The position numbers and the translations under genes are program-made. A stretch of DNA of 64,000 bases, taken from Verrucomicrobiaceae bacterium UBA1938. Lineage in GTDB: Bacteria; Verrucomicrobiota; Verrucomicrobiia; Verrucomicrobiales; Verrucomicrobiaceae. The stretch lies in the NCBI GenBank assembly GCA_002336895.1, contig DDFC01000034.1:1-64000 (forward strand). Reading direction: 5' to 3'. This document shows, in pieces, positions 42,553 through 50,828 of this stretch. Under the pieces are notes generated by a model, which saw only the letters and a list, made by a program, of their open reading frames with translations, searched no databases and was not told the DNA's origin. Within the stretch, counting starts at the first letter, position 1. Each line of letters opens with the position of its first letter.

Positions 42553-44022
42553 ATGAATAAGGACAACCCACATCATTCCAAACCAACTCAAACGACTGCG
42601 GACGACCTGGACGACCCTGAGACGAATCTCCGTAAAATCATCGAGGAGGAGTTCGGTCCCAGCCTCATCAACGTAGGTGACCGTCCGTCCCTGAATCAGG
42701 TAGCCTTCGTCGCCCTGTTCTCCCGGAAACACGAAGTGACCTTCAGATCGTCTGATGGCGCCTTTCTACAGTGCTCAGCTGACAACATCTGGAAGGAGGT
42801 GGGCAGAGGAGAACTGAAAAAGCTTATGGCCTCCATGCTGAAGGAGGAGCTGGCCGACAAGATCAACATCCCCGAGTTGTTGGCAAAACGAACCGTGGGC
42901 CTGCTCAACAACCTTTTGAAGTTGATTGAAATCGTCAACCCATTTGGCGTCCCGGCTCCACCCAAGGGAGCATTCCTGGCTGTCGAAAACGGGATCCTAA
43001 ACTTTACGACCGATCAGCCAGCTCTTCGCCCCATCGTGCCCGGCGACTGGGTGACTGAAAAGCTGCCCTGGGCTTACGATCCAGATGCAAAGTGCGAGCG
43101 CTTCCTCAATGAGTTGCTGCGTCCAGCGCTTCCCAATGAGGACGATATCCATTTGATCCAGCGAGACTTTGGTCGCCAACTTTTCGAAGGCAATCGAGCA
43201 CAGACCATTTCGGTTCTTTGGGGATTGGCTGAGTCTGGGAAAAGCGTCTTTGTTCTGATCATGGAGGCCATGATCGGTCCTGGCAAGGTGGCGCAACTGC
43301 GTAGCGACCAGCTTGGCGGACGTTTTGAGATCGACGCGTTTCGTGGCAAGACCACGCTACTGGGCAAAGATGTCCCTTCAGACTACCTGGACAATCGTGG
43401 TGCGGCTGTCATCAAGTCGCTAACGGGAGCTGATCGCATTCAGACCGAACAGAAATTCGGCGGCAAACATAACATTCGGGGTACATTCTACGTGGTCATT
43501 ACCACGAACAGCCGGTTGATCATCAGGCTGAAAGGTGATGTCAGCGCCTGGAGAAGGCGGTTAGTCGTGTACGAATTCAGTCGCCAAGCCCCTGAAGTGC
43601 GTATCCCAGACTTCGACGAAGTCCTCCTGAAGGAAGAGGGCAGCGGAATATTGAATTTTCTGATCTCCGGCTTCCTCGCACACCGACAGGAGCTTCGAGA
43701 ACACGGGAAGTTGAGGCTGACACACGAGCAGCAGCAGCGGGTGGATGATTGGCTCATGGAGAGCGATGCATTGCGTGCTTTTGCTCGCGAATGCATCAAG
43801 GAGGGCCCTGGGACGATCACGGTCGAAGAGGTGTGGAATGCATTTTGCGCCTTTGCACGAAAACGGAAGTGGAAGCTGCCCCGAAAACAGCGGTTCCATG
43901 AGGACTTTCCGGAGGTGATGTTTGAGCTGTTTGGAGTTGAGCGTGACAACCACATCCGTCGCTTTGGCGCAGAGGTTCGTGGCTATAAGGGCGTGGAGCT
44001 CATTGAGGAGGTGCAGCCATGA
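42553..44022 (+). CDS. D5/P4-type SF3 helicase (phage/plasmid primase family, helicase part)
   Basis: This is a 489-residue replicative helicase of phage, plasmid and island elements. A D5_N-like segment reads FLAVENGILNFTTDQPALRPI (about residues 141-161). The Walker A is GLAESGKS (224-231). The Walker B/B' region has KTTLLGKDVPSDYLDN and TEQKFGGKHNIRGTF, and the sensor-1 motif is FYVVITTNSR (312-321). The arginine region SAWRRRLVVYEF follows at about 331-342. A separate primase domain is not evident at the N-terminus. The stop overlaps the start of the next gene by 4 bp (ATGA), so both are translated together. Confidence 0.8.
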   Translation: MNKDNPHHSKPTQTTADDLDDPETNLRKIIEEEFGPSLINVGDRPSLNQVAFVALFSRKHEVTFRSSDGAFLQCSADNIWKEVGRGELKKLMASMLKEELADKINIPELLAKRTVGLLNNLLKLIEIVNPFGVPAPPKGAFLAVENGILNFTTDQPALRPIVPGDWVTEKLPWAYDPDAKCERFLNELLRPALPNEDDIHLIQRDFGRQLFEGNRAQTISVLWGLAESGKSVFVLIMEAMIGPGKVAQLRSDQLGGRFEIDAFRGKTTLLGKDVPSDYLDNRGAAVIKSLTGADRIQTEQKFGGKHNIRGTFYVVITTNSRLIIRLKGDVSAWRRRLVVYEFSRQAPEVRIPDFDEVLLKEEGSGILNFLISGFLAHRQELREHGKLRLTHEQQQRVDDWLMESDALRAFARECIKEGPGTITVEEVWNAFCAFARKRKWKLPRKQRFHEDFPEVMFELFGVERDNHIRRFGAEVRGYKGVELIEEVQP

Positions 44023-44672
44023 ACTCCCACGACCGACAGGCCTCGCTCTTTGCGGTGTCGTTTGATCCTGAGTGGCAGTTTGAAAAATGCCCGGAAAAAC
44101 AACTGCATTGGTGCGACATGTACGAACATATGCGGGATAACAAACTCGTGTTGGCGATCATGGTGCGTTATCGCAGAACCAAGGAGTGGACAGCGGCTGG
44201 CCTTTTTCCGGACCACAGTTCATCCGCTCTCGGTAAAGCCTTCATCGATGCATTTCCGGAGTTTCCTGAGGTGCCGTTTCTCAGCCTGAATGCCACCATG
44301 CGAGCGGAGAGGTGCTGTCTGCTGGACTGTCTTCGTGGGAAGCTGCAGGTGGGCCTGTATGATGGTCACGATGCAAATGGATCACCAAAGGATACTGTCT
44401 TGGTCCGCATACATCGCCGCGCTCCCCGCGCCGCCGTAATGCGGGCTCTTGCTGAACTCGCGCCAGCGGAACCGGGGCCGCAACGTCCGGGCAAAAATCT
44501 CCAGTACCTTTCTCTGGCTCGGCTCTACCAGCGCCTGGTAACCTGGCCAGCGGTGCTTCGTCACTTGGATAAGGTTGGTCATAAACTCTCGCTGAAGAAT
44601 GAGTCGCAGTGCAGCAAGGCCAATAAAAAAGCCGTCGGCAACATCGAGAATGTGCTGAGCCGCATCTTGTAA
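44019..44672 (+). CDS. protein of unknown function, coupled to the D5-like helicase
   Basis: The protein is 217 residues starting MNSHDRQASLFAVSFDPEWQ. Its ATG overlaps the stop of the helicase gene (ATGA), suggesting translational coupling. The sequence is mixed alpha/beta with a basic middle (KDTVLVRIHRRAPRAAVMRA) and helical end. No motif recognised. Position suggests a replication accessory role for the element. Confidence 0.6.
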   Translation: MNSHDRQASLFAVSFDPEWQFEKCPEKQLHWCDMYEHMRDNKLVLAIMVRYRRTKEWTAAGLFPDHSSSALGKAFIDAFPEFPEVPFLSLNATMRAERCCLLDCLRGKLQVGLYDGHDANGSPKDTVLVRIHRRAPRAAVMRALAELAPAEPGPQRPGKNLQYLSLARLYQRLVTWPAVLRHLDKVGHKLSLKNESQCSKANKKAVGNIENVLSRIL

Positions 44673-44726
44673 AACCATAATATGTCATTTCAAAATATAC
44701 TGTGGTGACATGGTGAACCACAACCC

Positions 44727-45032
44727 GTGAATCATCTTGGGGACGTGAACACCAAAACTCCGACTTTCCCAAACGCCACTAACGTTGTCAGACCTGAGTG
44801 GCTTCAGCTTCCCCGCAGTGGACAGCGTTGCCCAATTTCAGGTCTCAGCAGAAGTGCAATCAATGCTGCGATCCTGCCCACGAAGGCAAACGGCTTCCGG
44901 CCACCTGTGATCTCGCGTTCCGTCAAAAGTCACAAGCACGCGTCCAGAGGCGTGCGCTTGGTGAACGTAGCCAGTCTTTTGGCCTTCATAGAGGCCCAGC
45001 CATCCGGCTTCGCAGTGGAACAAGCAGGCTGA
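44727..45032 (+). CDS. excisionase-like / AlpA-type small DNA-binding protein
   Basis: The protein is 101 residues. The pattern LPRSGQRCPISGLSRSAINA, then ...GVRLVNVASLLAFIEAQ, is that of small winged helix-turn-helix proteins of the excisionase/AlpA type that recur on Verrucomicrobiota and Planctomycetota mobile elements. An excisionase would steer the recombinase toward excision, and the recombinase is now broken. Alternatively it regulates element genes. Confidence 0.6.
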   Translation: MNHLGDVNTKTPTFPNATNVVRPEWLQLPRSGQRCPISGLSRSAINAAILPTKANGFRPPVISRSVKSHKHASRGVRLVNVASLLAFIEAQPSGFAVEQAG

Positions 45033-45125
45033 TGAATTTCGGGCTGTGGAACAACTCCTCGCCCGCAAACAAACCACGGGCACAAGCTGCGTGGATCCAA
45101 CACAAACTAAACAACACCAGACCCC

Positions 45126-45524
45126 ATGTCCGAATACAAACAACAACTCAAAGATGCTAAAATCAAAGGCAACCTGAATCTTTCAGATAAGCTCATTGCC
45201 GTTCTCGAAGTCAAACGTGAAAACGAAGAGCTTGATATCCCCGAGGACTATGAGGTATGCCTCAAAGCCATCCTCAAGTATTATGACAAACCACTGCCCC
45301 TGAGCTTCATCAGTCAGGTCTTGCCTGATAGTGCACAACTGCTGAAGGTGCGCAAACTCCTTCGCAAAGCTACGGATGAGCGTCCACAAGAGATTGACGA
45401 ATACAAGGATGGCGAAGCCCAGACTCGTACAATGATCAAGCTGATTCCTGTTGCCGTGCCTGAACCCAAACCAGTGGAGCCTGCTGCCGACAGCACTGCT
45501 TCCACTCCAAAAGCAACTGCATAA
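45126..45524 (+). CDS. small protein of unknown function
   Basis: The protein is 132 residues starting MSEYKQQLKDAKIKGNLNLS. The N-terminal two thirds are helical and charged (KAILKYYDKPLPLSFISQVL). The C-terminus is a Pro/Ala-rich tail (VPEPKPVEPAADSTASTPKA). No family recognised. A terminator-like hairpin follows at 45534-45570. Confidence 0.55.
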   Translation: MSEYKQQLKDAKIKGNLNLSDKLIAVLEVKRENEELDIPEDYEVCLKAILKYYDKPLPLSFISQVLPDSAQLLKVRKLLRKATDERPQEIDEYKDGEAQTRTMIKLIPVAVPEPKPVEPAADSTASTPKATA

Positions 45525-45533
45525 CCCAAACCC

Positions 45534-45570
45534 GGCCGCTCGCTGACGTAAGATGCCGAAGCGAGCGGCC
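45534..45570 (+). terminator. GGCCGCTCGC-type hairpin
   Basis: The stem GGCCGCTCGC pairs perfectly with GCGAGCGGCC over a 17-base loop. Only CTTTC follows, so termination is uncertain. A similar hairpin lies before the paralogous gene at 46364. Confidence 0.6.
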
Positions 45571-45586
45571 CTTTCAAAAACCGAAC

Positions 45587-46303
45587 ATGTTATTTCCAAA
45601 CCTCAAACTGACCCCGATGCTCAAACAGCACCTTGCTCGTGCAGGAGAGCGTCTTCCTCCTTCGCTGCTCAAAGCAGAAACCCAACTGCTGCGCAAAGAC
45701 ATTGTGCATGGCATCACAGCCGCATTCGCTCAGGCAACCGAAGAGTCGACGTTTACCTTCAAGTATGCAGAGATCATCAACCTGTCTCCGCAGTCTATCG
45801 GCAACCATGGCTGGGGGGATCTGCTTCGCAGCCTTTCAGGTCCTGAAAACGGGCTGATTTTTAAACAGCCGAAAGGCAACGCGTGTGTGCTGGTGACCGA
45901 AGATAGACCGTTAGCCACTCTGTCCGACGGCTTCTGGCCGTTCGCTGTTCGACTTCAGACATTGCCTGCGTCCACCAAGCGCTTCAGTGTCGATTTAACG
46001 CGACGCAATGTTGCTGAGTGGGATCGTGCCTGTGGATATGTTCCTGATGCGAAAGTGGCAGATCTCGTGCATATCATTGAACGCGGCGTGGCCCATGTCC
46101 GGGCCATCGTTGCTGCTGATGGGGGAGTGATGGTGATCTTCCGTGTGGTAGCGCATGACTTCGAGTCGTGGCAGTATGAATGCAGCTCTCTTCGTGATAA
46201 GTGCACATGTCGGGACCTGAAAATTGCCAGGTTCTCTATGCATACGCTGATTCCGTTCTCTCGTGGCGCGAGGGGCCGTGGGGCTCTTCTCTTCCTCGCC
46301 TAA
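45587..46303 (+). CDS. protein of unknown function, paralogue of the next gene
   Basis: The protein is 238 residues. The C-terminal half shares a pattern with the product of 46364-47203. Here the blocks are GFWPFAVRL and RRNVAEWDRACGYVPDA, followed by GVMVIFRVVAHDFESWQYECSSLRDKC. In the neighbour they are SWFWPLPVRV and KASVAAWNSA, followed by SITVIFAIEAADEAEWRNKCRKLRADI. The N-terminal parts differ. The ATG at 45587 starts at a plausible site. No catalytic motif is recognised. Confidence 0.6.
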   Translation: MLFPNLKLTPMLKQHLARAGERLPPSLLKAETQLLRKDIVHGITAAFAQATEESTFTFKYAEIINLSPQSIGNHGWGDLLRSLSGPENGLIFKQPKGNACVLVTEDRPLATLSDGFWPFAVRLQTLPASTKRFSVDLTRRNVAEWDRACGYVPDAKVADLVHIIERGVAHVRAIVAADGGVMVIFRVVAHDFESWQYECSSLRDKCTCRDLKIARFSMHTLIPFSRGARGRGALLFLA

Positions 46304-46315
46304 ACCATAAACCTT

Positions 46316-46347
46316 GGCCGCCCGTGCTGTAGCTGGCATGGGCGGCC
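46316..46347 (+). terminator. GGCCGCCC-type hairpin
   Basis: The stem GGCCGCCC pairs perfectly with GGGCGGCC over a 16-base loop. It lies between the two paralogous genes, 17 bp before the start of the second. It resembles the hairpin at 45534-45570 and may be a processing or attenuation site. Confidence 0.55.
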
Positions 46348-46363
46348 TCATTCATAAAATTCT

Positions 46364-47203
46364 ATGGAAGACGAATATATCGACCCCTACGACGCTGACG
46401 GCCAGCTGAACGATCTGCTGGCAAAGCGCGACATTCTGAGTCAGTGTGGCAAGGCATCACAAATCATTGATGACACCGAGGCTCTGGAGCACGTGCTTGC
46501 CTTTAATCCCGACGCCTTGAGGCTGTTCACACGCGACGAGTTGCTTCAAATTATTCAAGACCGCCGGAGCGAACGAGACGACTTCATGGCTAAGGAGCGG
46601 AACGAGTACATCTGGTTCACCTTGGAGCATGAGATCGAAGCCAGAATGTCAGCACTGGAATTTGAGGAGGTTTACCGGCCATTGATCAAAGCGTCCCCGC
46701 TTCCTGTTGAAGGTGTCACACGCCTAGATTTGCTGGCGGCTCTGTTTCCCAAAGGCAGGTCTGCTCTCATGCTAAACTCGTCGAGGCAAAAAGAAGGGCT
46801 GCCATGGAACACCGATATTGGCGAAGACTTCGGTGGGAGCTGGTTCTGGCCCCTTCCGGTTCGTGTGGGTGAGGACCCAGACGAGTGGATCGACAAGTCA
46901 AAAGCCTCTGTGGCTGCGTGGAATTCAGCGACGGCCAATTTTTCTCAGGACTGCCTTGTTTTGATGTGCGACCAGATCATCAAGCAGGAATTGCCGGTTA
47001 AGCTGATTTTAAAAGGCGACAGAAGCATTACCGTTATCTTTGCCATCGAAGCCGCCGACGAGGCTGAGTGGCGAAATAAGTGCCGGAAATTGCGGGCGGA
47101 CATCCAGGCGCTCGGTGCCTCATGTCCTGCGTTTCGGTATGACTGGGCTTGCCCGATGATTCAGCCACACTTCACGCGGCTGATTTATTTGAATCCCGTG
47201 TGA
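46364..47203 (+). CDS. protein of unknown function, paralogue of its upstream neighbour
   Basis: The protein is 279 residues and starts MEDEYIDPYDADGQLNDLLA. The last about 110 residues match the preceding gene in the order of WP-x-x-VR, VAxW, a VIF strand and a cysteine-containing helix. The N-terminal part (RRSERDDFMAKERNEYIWFTLEHEIE) is charged and helical. Function unknown; the pair may have arisen by duplication and diverged. Confidence 0.6.
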   Translation: MEDEYIDPYDADGQLNDLLAKRDILSQCGKASQIIDDTEALEHVLAFNPDALRLFTRDELLQIIQDRRSERDDFMAKERNEYIWFTLEHEIEARMSALEFEEVYRPLIKASPLPVEGVTRLDLLAALFPKGRSALMLNSSRQKEGLPWNTDIGEDFGGSWFWPLPVRVGEDPDEWIDKSKASVAAWNSATANFSQDCLVLMCDQIIKQELPVKLILKGDRSITVIFAIEAADEAEWRNKCRKLRADIQALGASCPAFRYDWACPMIQPHFTRLIYLNPV

Positions 47204-47259
47204 CTCAAATAATCGACGGGCAGCGAAATAATGGGCAAGTCGAAAGGTGAAGAAATGGC

Positions 47260-47288
47260 TTGACAATACTAAGAAAAAGTGCTACGAT
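47260..47288 (+). promoter_or_regulatory. consensus promoter of the repressor gene
   Basis: TTGACA at 47260-47265 and TACGAT at 47283-47288 are spaced by exactly 17 bp. Transcription should begin at about 47294-47295, next to an in-frame GTG codon, so the transcript may be leaderless. Confidence 0.75.
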
Positions 47289-47293
47289 TAATC

Positions 47294-47719
47294 GTGATTA
47301 CCGAGCCATTCAAAGACAAGCTTTCAAGGATGAGAAAGGACAGGGGCCTAACAAATCGCTCTTTAGCGATGCGTGCCTCTGTGCCCTCTTCATTGATAGC
47401 GGGTCTCCAAGCCGGTAGCCGAAGCGTCGGGGAGCTCCAGGCGCGGAAAATCGGCAAAGCTCTAGCTCTGGTTGGACCGGAGCTAGAGTCCTTTGTCCTG
47501 GAAGCGGTGAGCACATGCACAGACCGGGTTCTAAGCGAAGCCAAGGATTACCCGGCACTGTTCCTCAACTTCATCGCCAAACAGCTCAGGACTGCGGGCA
47601 TAGCTCCCAAAGACCTCTGCCACTTCCAGCTGATTCAGTCCGACCATGGGCAGTCCTTGAGGATGCGCCTCGATGGGGGCCGCATGGCTGAAATCCACTC
47701 CACGCTCACATACGCATAA
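47294..47719 (+). CDS. phage-type helix-turn-helix repressor
   Basis: The protein is about 141 residues. The N-terminal helix-turn-helix reads FKDKLSRMRKDRGLTNRSLA followed by MRASVPSSLIAGLQAG, an XRE/lambda-Cro-like domain. The C-terminal part (PALFLNFIAKQLRTAGIAPK) is probably for dimerisation. The frame is open back to a GTG at 47279, but that codon lies inside the promoter spacer, so the GTG at 47294, at the expected transcription start, is preferred. Such a leaderless arrangement is known for lambda cI made from PRM. An alternative start is the ATG at 47330, but that would cut the first helix. Confidence 0.7.
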   Translation: MITEPFKDKLSRMRKDRGLTNRSLAMRASVPSSLIAGLQAGSRSVGELQARKIGKALALVGPELESFVLEAVSTCTDRVLSEAKDYPALFLNFIAKQLRTAGIAPKDLCHFQLIQSDHGQSLRMRLDGGRMAEIHSTLTYA

Positions 47720-47751
47720 CCACCCTTTTTTACGACCAGGGTCTATCAACG

Positions 47752-47865
47752 ATGAACCAAAACGATTCAATCAACGCTCTCAAAGCTCAAATCCCGTGGG
47801 CTTCGTATCGCAGGGCCGAACGGGAATTTATTCAAGACAATGAACATGACCAAAAACCGCATTGA
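47752..47865 (+). CDS. possible 37-residue leader or coupled peptide
   Basis: This small frame, MNQNDSINALKAQIPWASYR and so on, ends TGA at 47863-47865. It overlaps the start of the primase gene (47840) by 26 bp in another frame, so its translation could couple to the primase. It has no clear ribosome site and no protein similarity, so it may be chance. Confidence 0.3.
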   Translation: MNQNDSINALKAQIPWASYRRAEREFIQDNEHDQKPH

Positions 47866-48826
47866 AGCGGACGAACACAATGAAAATCACAATTCGCCTT
47901 TGACCACCTCCATAGCCCCTGTTGAAAGCCCAGCACAGTCCTGGGTTTCCAACAGGAGCCCGAAAGGCGGTATCAAGGATCACCTCAAAAGAATCATCTC
48001 CTTCACCCGGCTGCTCAAAGCTGACGGGCATCAAGTCCGAGGGCAAGGGAAGACCAACTGCTGCCTGTGTCCTTTTCACGGAGAGCGTTCACCTAGCTTT
48101 CATGTTTATGAGGACAGTGGATGGGCAAAATGCTACGGCTGCTCATGGTCGGGAGACATCTTCACCTACGTTATGGATGCCTACCAGATGACCTTTGTCG
48201 AGGCGGTGCATTACCTGTCCGAGCAGATCCATACTGTTCGCCGTTTAAAGCCCGTTTTAGAGGTGAGGCCCAACCTGGCTACCAAACCCCAAGAACTCAC
48301 CCAAACGCAGCAGAATGCCATTAAAGCGGCGGCAAAGCGGCTTGCGGAGGATGATGCTCGCTGTGTATCTATCGCGTCCAAAAGAGGGTGGAGACCAGCT
48401 ACCATCAAGGCACTCGCTGAAGAAGGCTCTCTCGGTTGGGATGAGGGCGCACTGGCATTCCTCTATTCGACCGGCATGAAGTCTCGCAATTGGCCGCATA
48501 AGGAGATCATCTGGGATTTTGGAAGAGGTAGTGTCTGGCGTGGTGATCAGATCAAAAATGCCAAGGAGATCTTCATCTGTGAAGGGGAGACCGACTGTAT
48601 TTCACTCATTGACAAAGGCATTGAGGAAGATGGTTCGATGGCTGTCATCGCATTACCCAGCGCCTCAACGATTCCAGGTGAACTTTCACAGCATGTTCAG
48701 GGGAGACATGTGACGCTGTGCATGGATGATGATGAAGCTGGCGACAGAGCGACTCAAAAGCTTGCAGACATGCTTCTCGATGTCTGTGCCTCGGTGCAAA
48801 CCTTCAACTTTAAGGAGGTGGCATAA
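47840..48826 (+). CDS. CHC2 zinc-finger/TOPRIM primase
   Basis: This is a 328-residue DnaG-type primase that lays down RNA primers on the element. The zinc motif (CPFHGERSPSFHVYEDSGW at 77-95, with further ligands C98 and C101) gives C77, H80, C98 and C101. The TOPRIM domain has IFICEGETDCISL (residues 244-256, catalytic Glu248) and LCMDDDEAGDRATQ (293-306, the metal-binding aspartates). The C-terminal helicase-binding part of DnaG is missing. The stop codon (TAA) shares one base with the ATG of the helicase gene, so the two are co-translated. Confidence 0.88.
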   Translation: MNMTKNRIEADEHNENHNSPLTTSIAPVESPAQSWVSNRSPKGGIKDHLKRIISFTRLLKADGHQVRGQGKTNCCLCPFHGERSPSFHVYEDSGWAKCYGCSWSGDIFTYVMDAYQMTFVEAVHYLSEQIHTVRRLKPVLEVRPNLATKPQELTQTQQNAIKAAAKRLAEDDARCVSIASKRGWRPATIKALAEEGSLGWDEGALAFLYSTGMKSRNWPHKEIIWDFGRGSVWRGDQIKNAKEIFICEGETDCISLIDKGIEEDGSMAVIALPSASTIPGELSQHVQGRHVTLCMDDDEAGDRATQKLADMLLDVCASVQTFNFKEVA

Positions 48827-49986
48827 TGGGCACGGACATTTCAGACATCGCCAATGGCCGCACTCCAACCGAGGTCCGCACCATTCTTACCGGGTATCGT
48901 GCGCCTATCACAAGACGTCGTGAACAGGAGCTGAGAGAGAACCGCTTACCGCCGATTCAAAAGGCATCTGCATTAATCGAGGAGAGTATTCCTCTTCCGC
49001 CTGAACTGATAGAAGGTTTGCTTTACCGAGGCTCCACTATGATTTTTGGCGGCGGTTCAAAGACCAATAAAACGTTCGGAATGATGGACCTTGCCATCAG
49101 TGTTGCTGCGGGGCTTCCTTGGTGGGGATTCAATACCACCAAGGGACCTGTTCTCTACCTCGATTTCGAACTTCAAAAAACGTTTTTCCGCAGGAGGTTA
49201 AACCACATTGCCGATCGAAAAGGCGTTACCATTGAGTCTCTGGAGGACTTGGAGGTATGGAACCTTCGAGGGCATGCGACCGACCTCTCTGCAATTGTGG
49301 ACGAAATCATTGAGCGAATTAGTGCAAAATCATATTCGTTAATCATCATTGATCCGATCTACAAGGTGTTGGGAGAAAGGGACGAAAACAGCGCCGGCGA
49401 TATTAATTCGCTGATGAATGAACTCGACAGGATTGCGGTTGCATCTGGTGCAGCCATTGTTGTCGGACATCACTTCTCAAAAGGAAATCAAGCCGGTAAA
49501 GAATCCATGGACCGTATTTCAGGTTCTGGAGTTTTTGCACGATCTCCTGATGCAATTCTCATTATTACACCACACGAGGAACAGGATGTATACACGGTCG
49601 AGACGACGCTGAGAAACCATCGACGTATCGATCCCTTTTGCATTCGTTTCGATCATCCTCTCATGGTGCGATGTGAAGAAAAAAATCCAACGAAGCTCAA
49701 GGTTGCTGGGAGGAAAAAGGAGGAATATCCCGCCGATCTGTTGCTTGTGCCGCTCCAAGAAGGCGCCCTTACCACAACAGAGTGGAAAAGGAAGGTGATG
49801 GCTTCGACTGGAATGGGTGACGGCACCTTCAACGGCAAAAAAAGCAAGTTGGAGGAAGCTGGGAAGATTGTGAAAAATCCAGAAGGGAAGTGGCGCATAG
49901 CACTTCCCCAACGGCTATTGTTAAACCCCGATTCAAACAAGGAGGTGCAGAGTGCAACTAGTGCAATTGCACCTGTTGCAGCATGA
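48826..49986 (+). CDS. RepA-like RecA-fold helicase/ATPase
   Basis: This is a 386-residue RecA-type ATPase of the AAA_25/RepA group, probably a hexameric replicative helicase. The Walker A reads GGGSKTNKT (residues 75-83), with Asn in place of the usual Gly before the Lys. The Walker B is SLIIIDPIYK (171-180), and the sensor segment is AAIVVGHHFSKGNQ (209-222). The start follows AAGGAGG and overlaps the primase stop by one base, so the two form a primase-helicase pair. The 3' end of the gene carries part of a GTGCA repeat cluster. Confidence 0.82.
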   Translation: MGTDISDIANGRTPTEVRTILTGYRAPITRRREQELRENRLPPIQKASALIEESIPLPPELIEGLLYRGSTMIFGGGSKTNKTFGMMDLAISVAAGLPWWGFNTTKGPVLYLDFELQKTFFRRRLNHIADRKGVTIESLEDLEVWNLRGHATDLSAIVDEIIERISAKSYSLIIIDPIYKVLGERDENSAGDINSLMNELDRIAVASGAAIVVGHHFSKGNQAGKESMDRISGSGVFARSPDAILIITPHEEQDVYTVETTLRNHRRIDPFCIRFDHPLMVRCEEKNPTKLKVAGRKKEEYPADLLLVPLQEGALTTTEWKRKVMASTGMGDGTFNGKKSKLEEAGKIVKNPEGKWRIALPQRLLLNPDSNKEVQSATSAIAPVAA

Positions 49987-50043
49987 CTATCGGTGCAGAG
50001 GTGCAGTGTGCAGTGCAGCGGTTATACTTAACCGCTGCTGCAC
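49945..50043. repeat. iteron-like GTGCA cluster with inverted repeat
   Basis: Seven direct GTGCA pentamers lie at 49945, 49952, 49961, 49993, 50001, 50008 and 50013, and inverted TGCAC copies at 49968 and 50039. A 10-bp perfect inverted repeat (GCAGCGGTTA with TAACCGCTGC, four-base loop, 50015-50038) closes the cluster. It follows the primase-helicase pair and is a candidate origin or a repressor-binding region. Confidence 0.6.
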
Positions 50044-50088
50044 ATGCAGCACCTCATCTGCTGAACTTTTTATCAGAAAATAAAGGCG

Positions 50089-50592
50089 ATGGATCGAGTA
50101 ATTACTTTTGGTCAATTTAAAGGAAGAACGTTTGCTTGGCTCTTTTTCAATGCTCCCTGGTATGCTGACTGGCTTCACAGGAAGGAGGTGCTTGAAAGCC
50201 GCGACGAGTATGATGAGGAGGACCGCTCTTGCTTCAGAGAGCTGCATAGGAGGGCCTCTGCGCTGTCTGAAGTATGTCGGTACTGCACTGAAAGAAGAGT
50301 CGTCAGAAGGGCTTTATCGCTGCATTCGGGCGGGCTGGGTATGTCGGCCTTCTGCTGTGGTGACTGCATGCCAATAAATGAGGGAATGGTCCTTTGTGAG
50401 AAGCCTTCCTATTTTATGCCGCCTGATCGATGGACGCGTGTGGAACAGAAAAGACTCACGCAAACGATCAAGCAGCACTACATCGGGAAGGGCAGCTTAA
50501 GGCAAAGGAAGATGGAGTCGTTTTTCGGCAATGATGAGTTGTTTCGAAACCCGACTTCGAATTATTTCAAAAGAGGGGAGGTTGATTCATGA
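50089..50592 (+). CDS. small protein with ExoX-C-like motif and zinc-type cysteines
   Basis: The protein is 167 residues. The N-terminus VITFGQFKGRTFAWLFFNAP then WYADWL matches the FGKYKG...YxxWL pattern of the ExoX C-terminal/DUF3820-like family. The cysteines CRYC and CCGDC further on (about residues 64-67 and 89-93) look like a zinc site. It follows the repeat cluster after a short gap and may process nucleic acid for the element. Family membership is by pattern only. Confidence 0.6.
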   Translation: MDRVITFGQFKGRTFAWLFFNAPWYADWLHRKEVLESRDEYDEEDRSCFRELHRRASALSEVCRYCTERRVVRRALSLHSGGLGMSAFCCGDCMPINEGMVLCEKPSYFMPPDRWTRVEQKRLTQTIKQHYIGKGSLRQRKMESFFGNDELFRNPTSNYFKRGEVDS

Positions 50593-50828
50593 TCTCAACG
50601 CTATTCAATCAAGGGCTTCACTCTCTGGCTGTGTTGCTCCTCTCCCGTCCTGTGTCGTCTGTGATGCTTTGTGACGTGGAAGCGGTTGTATTGGAGTTTT
50701 ACGGCCTCTACTGGGTTCTTGAGACAGATGACCGCAGGACCGGATTCTTCACCTCAGAAGACGATGCTGTGCGTTACTTGCAGTCTCAGATGACTGTCGC
50801 AGAGGTAGGAGGGCAGGGGAATGAATGA
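50589..50828 (+). CDS. small protein of unknown function
   Basis: The protein is 79 residues and overlaps the stop of the upstream gene by 4 bp (ATGA) and the start of the next gene by 8 bp. This supports translation as part of one message. It has the beta-type segment VEAVVLEFYGLYWVLETDDR. No family recognised. Confidence 0.55.
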   Translation: MISTLFNQGLHSLAVLLLSRPVSSVMLCDVEAVVLEFYGLYWVLETDDRRTGFFTSEDDAVRYLQSQMTVAEVGGQGNE

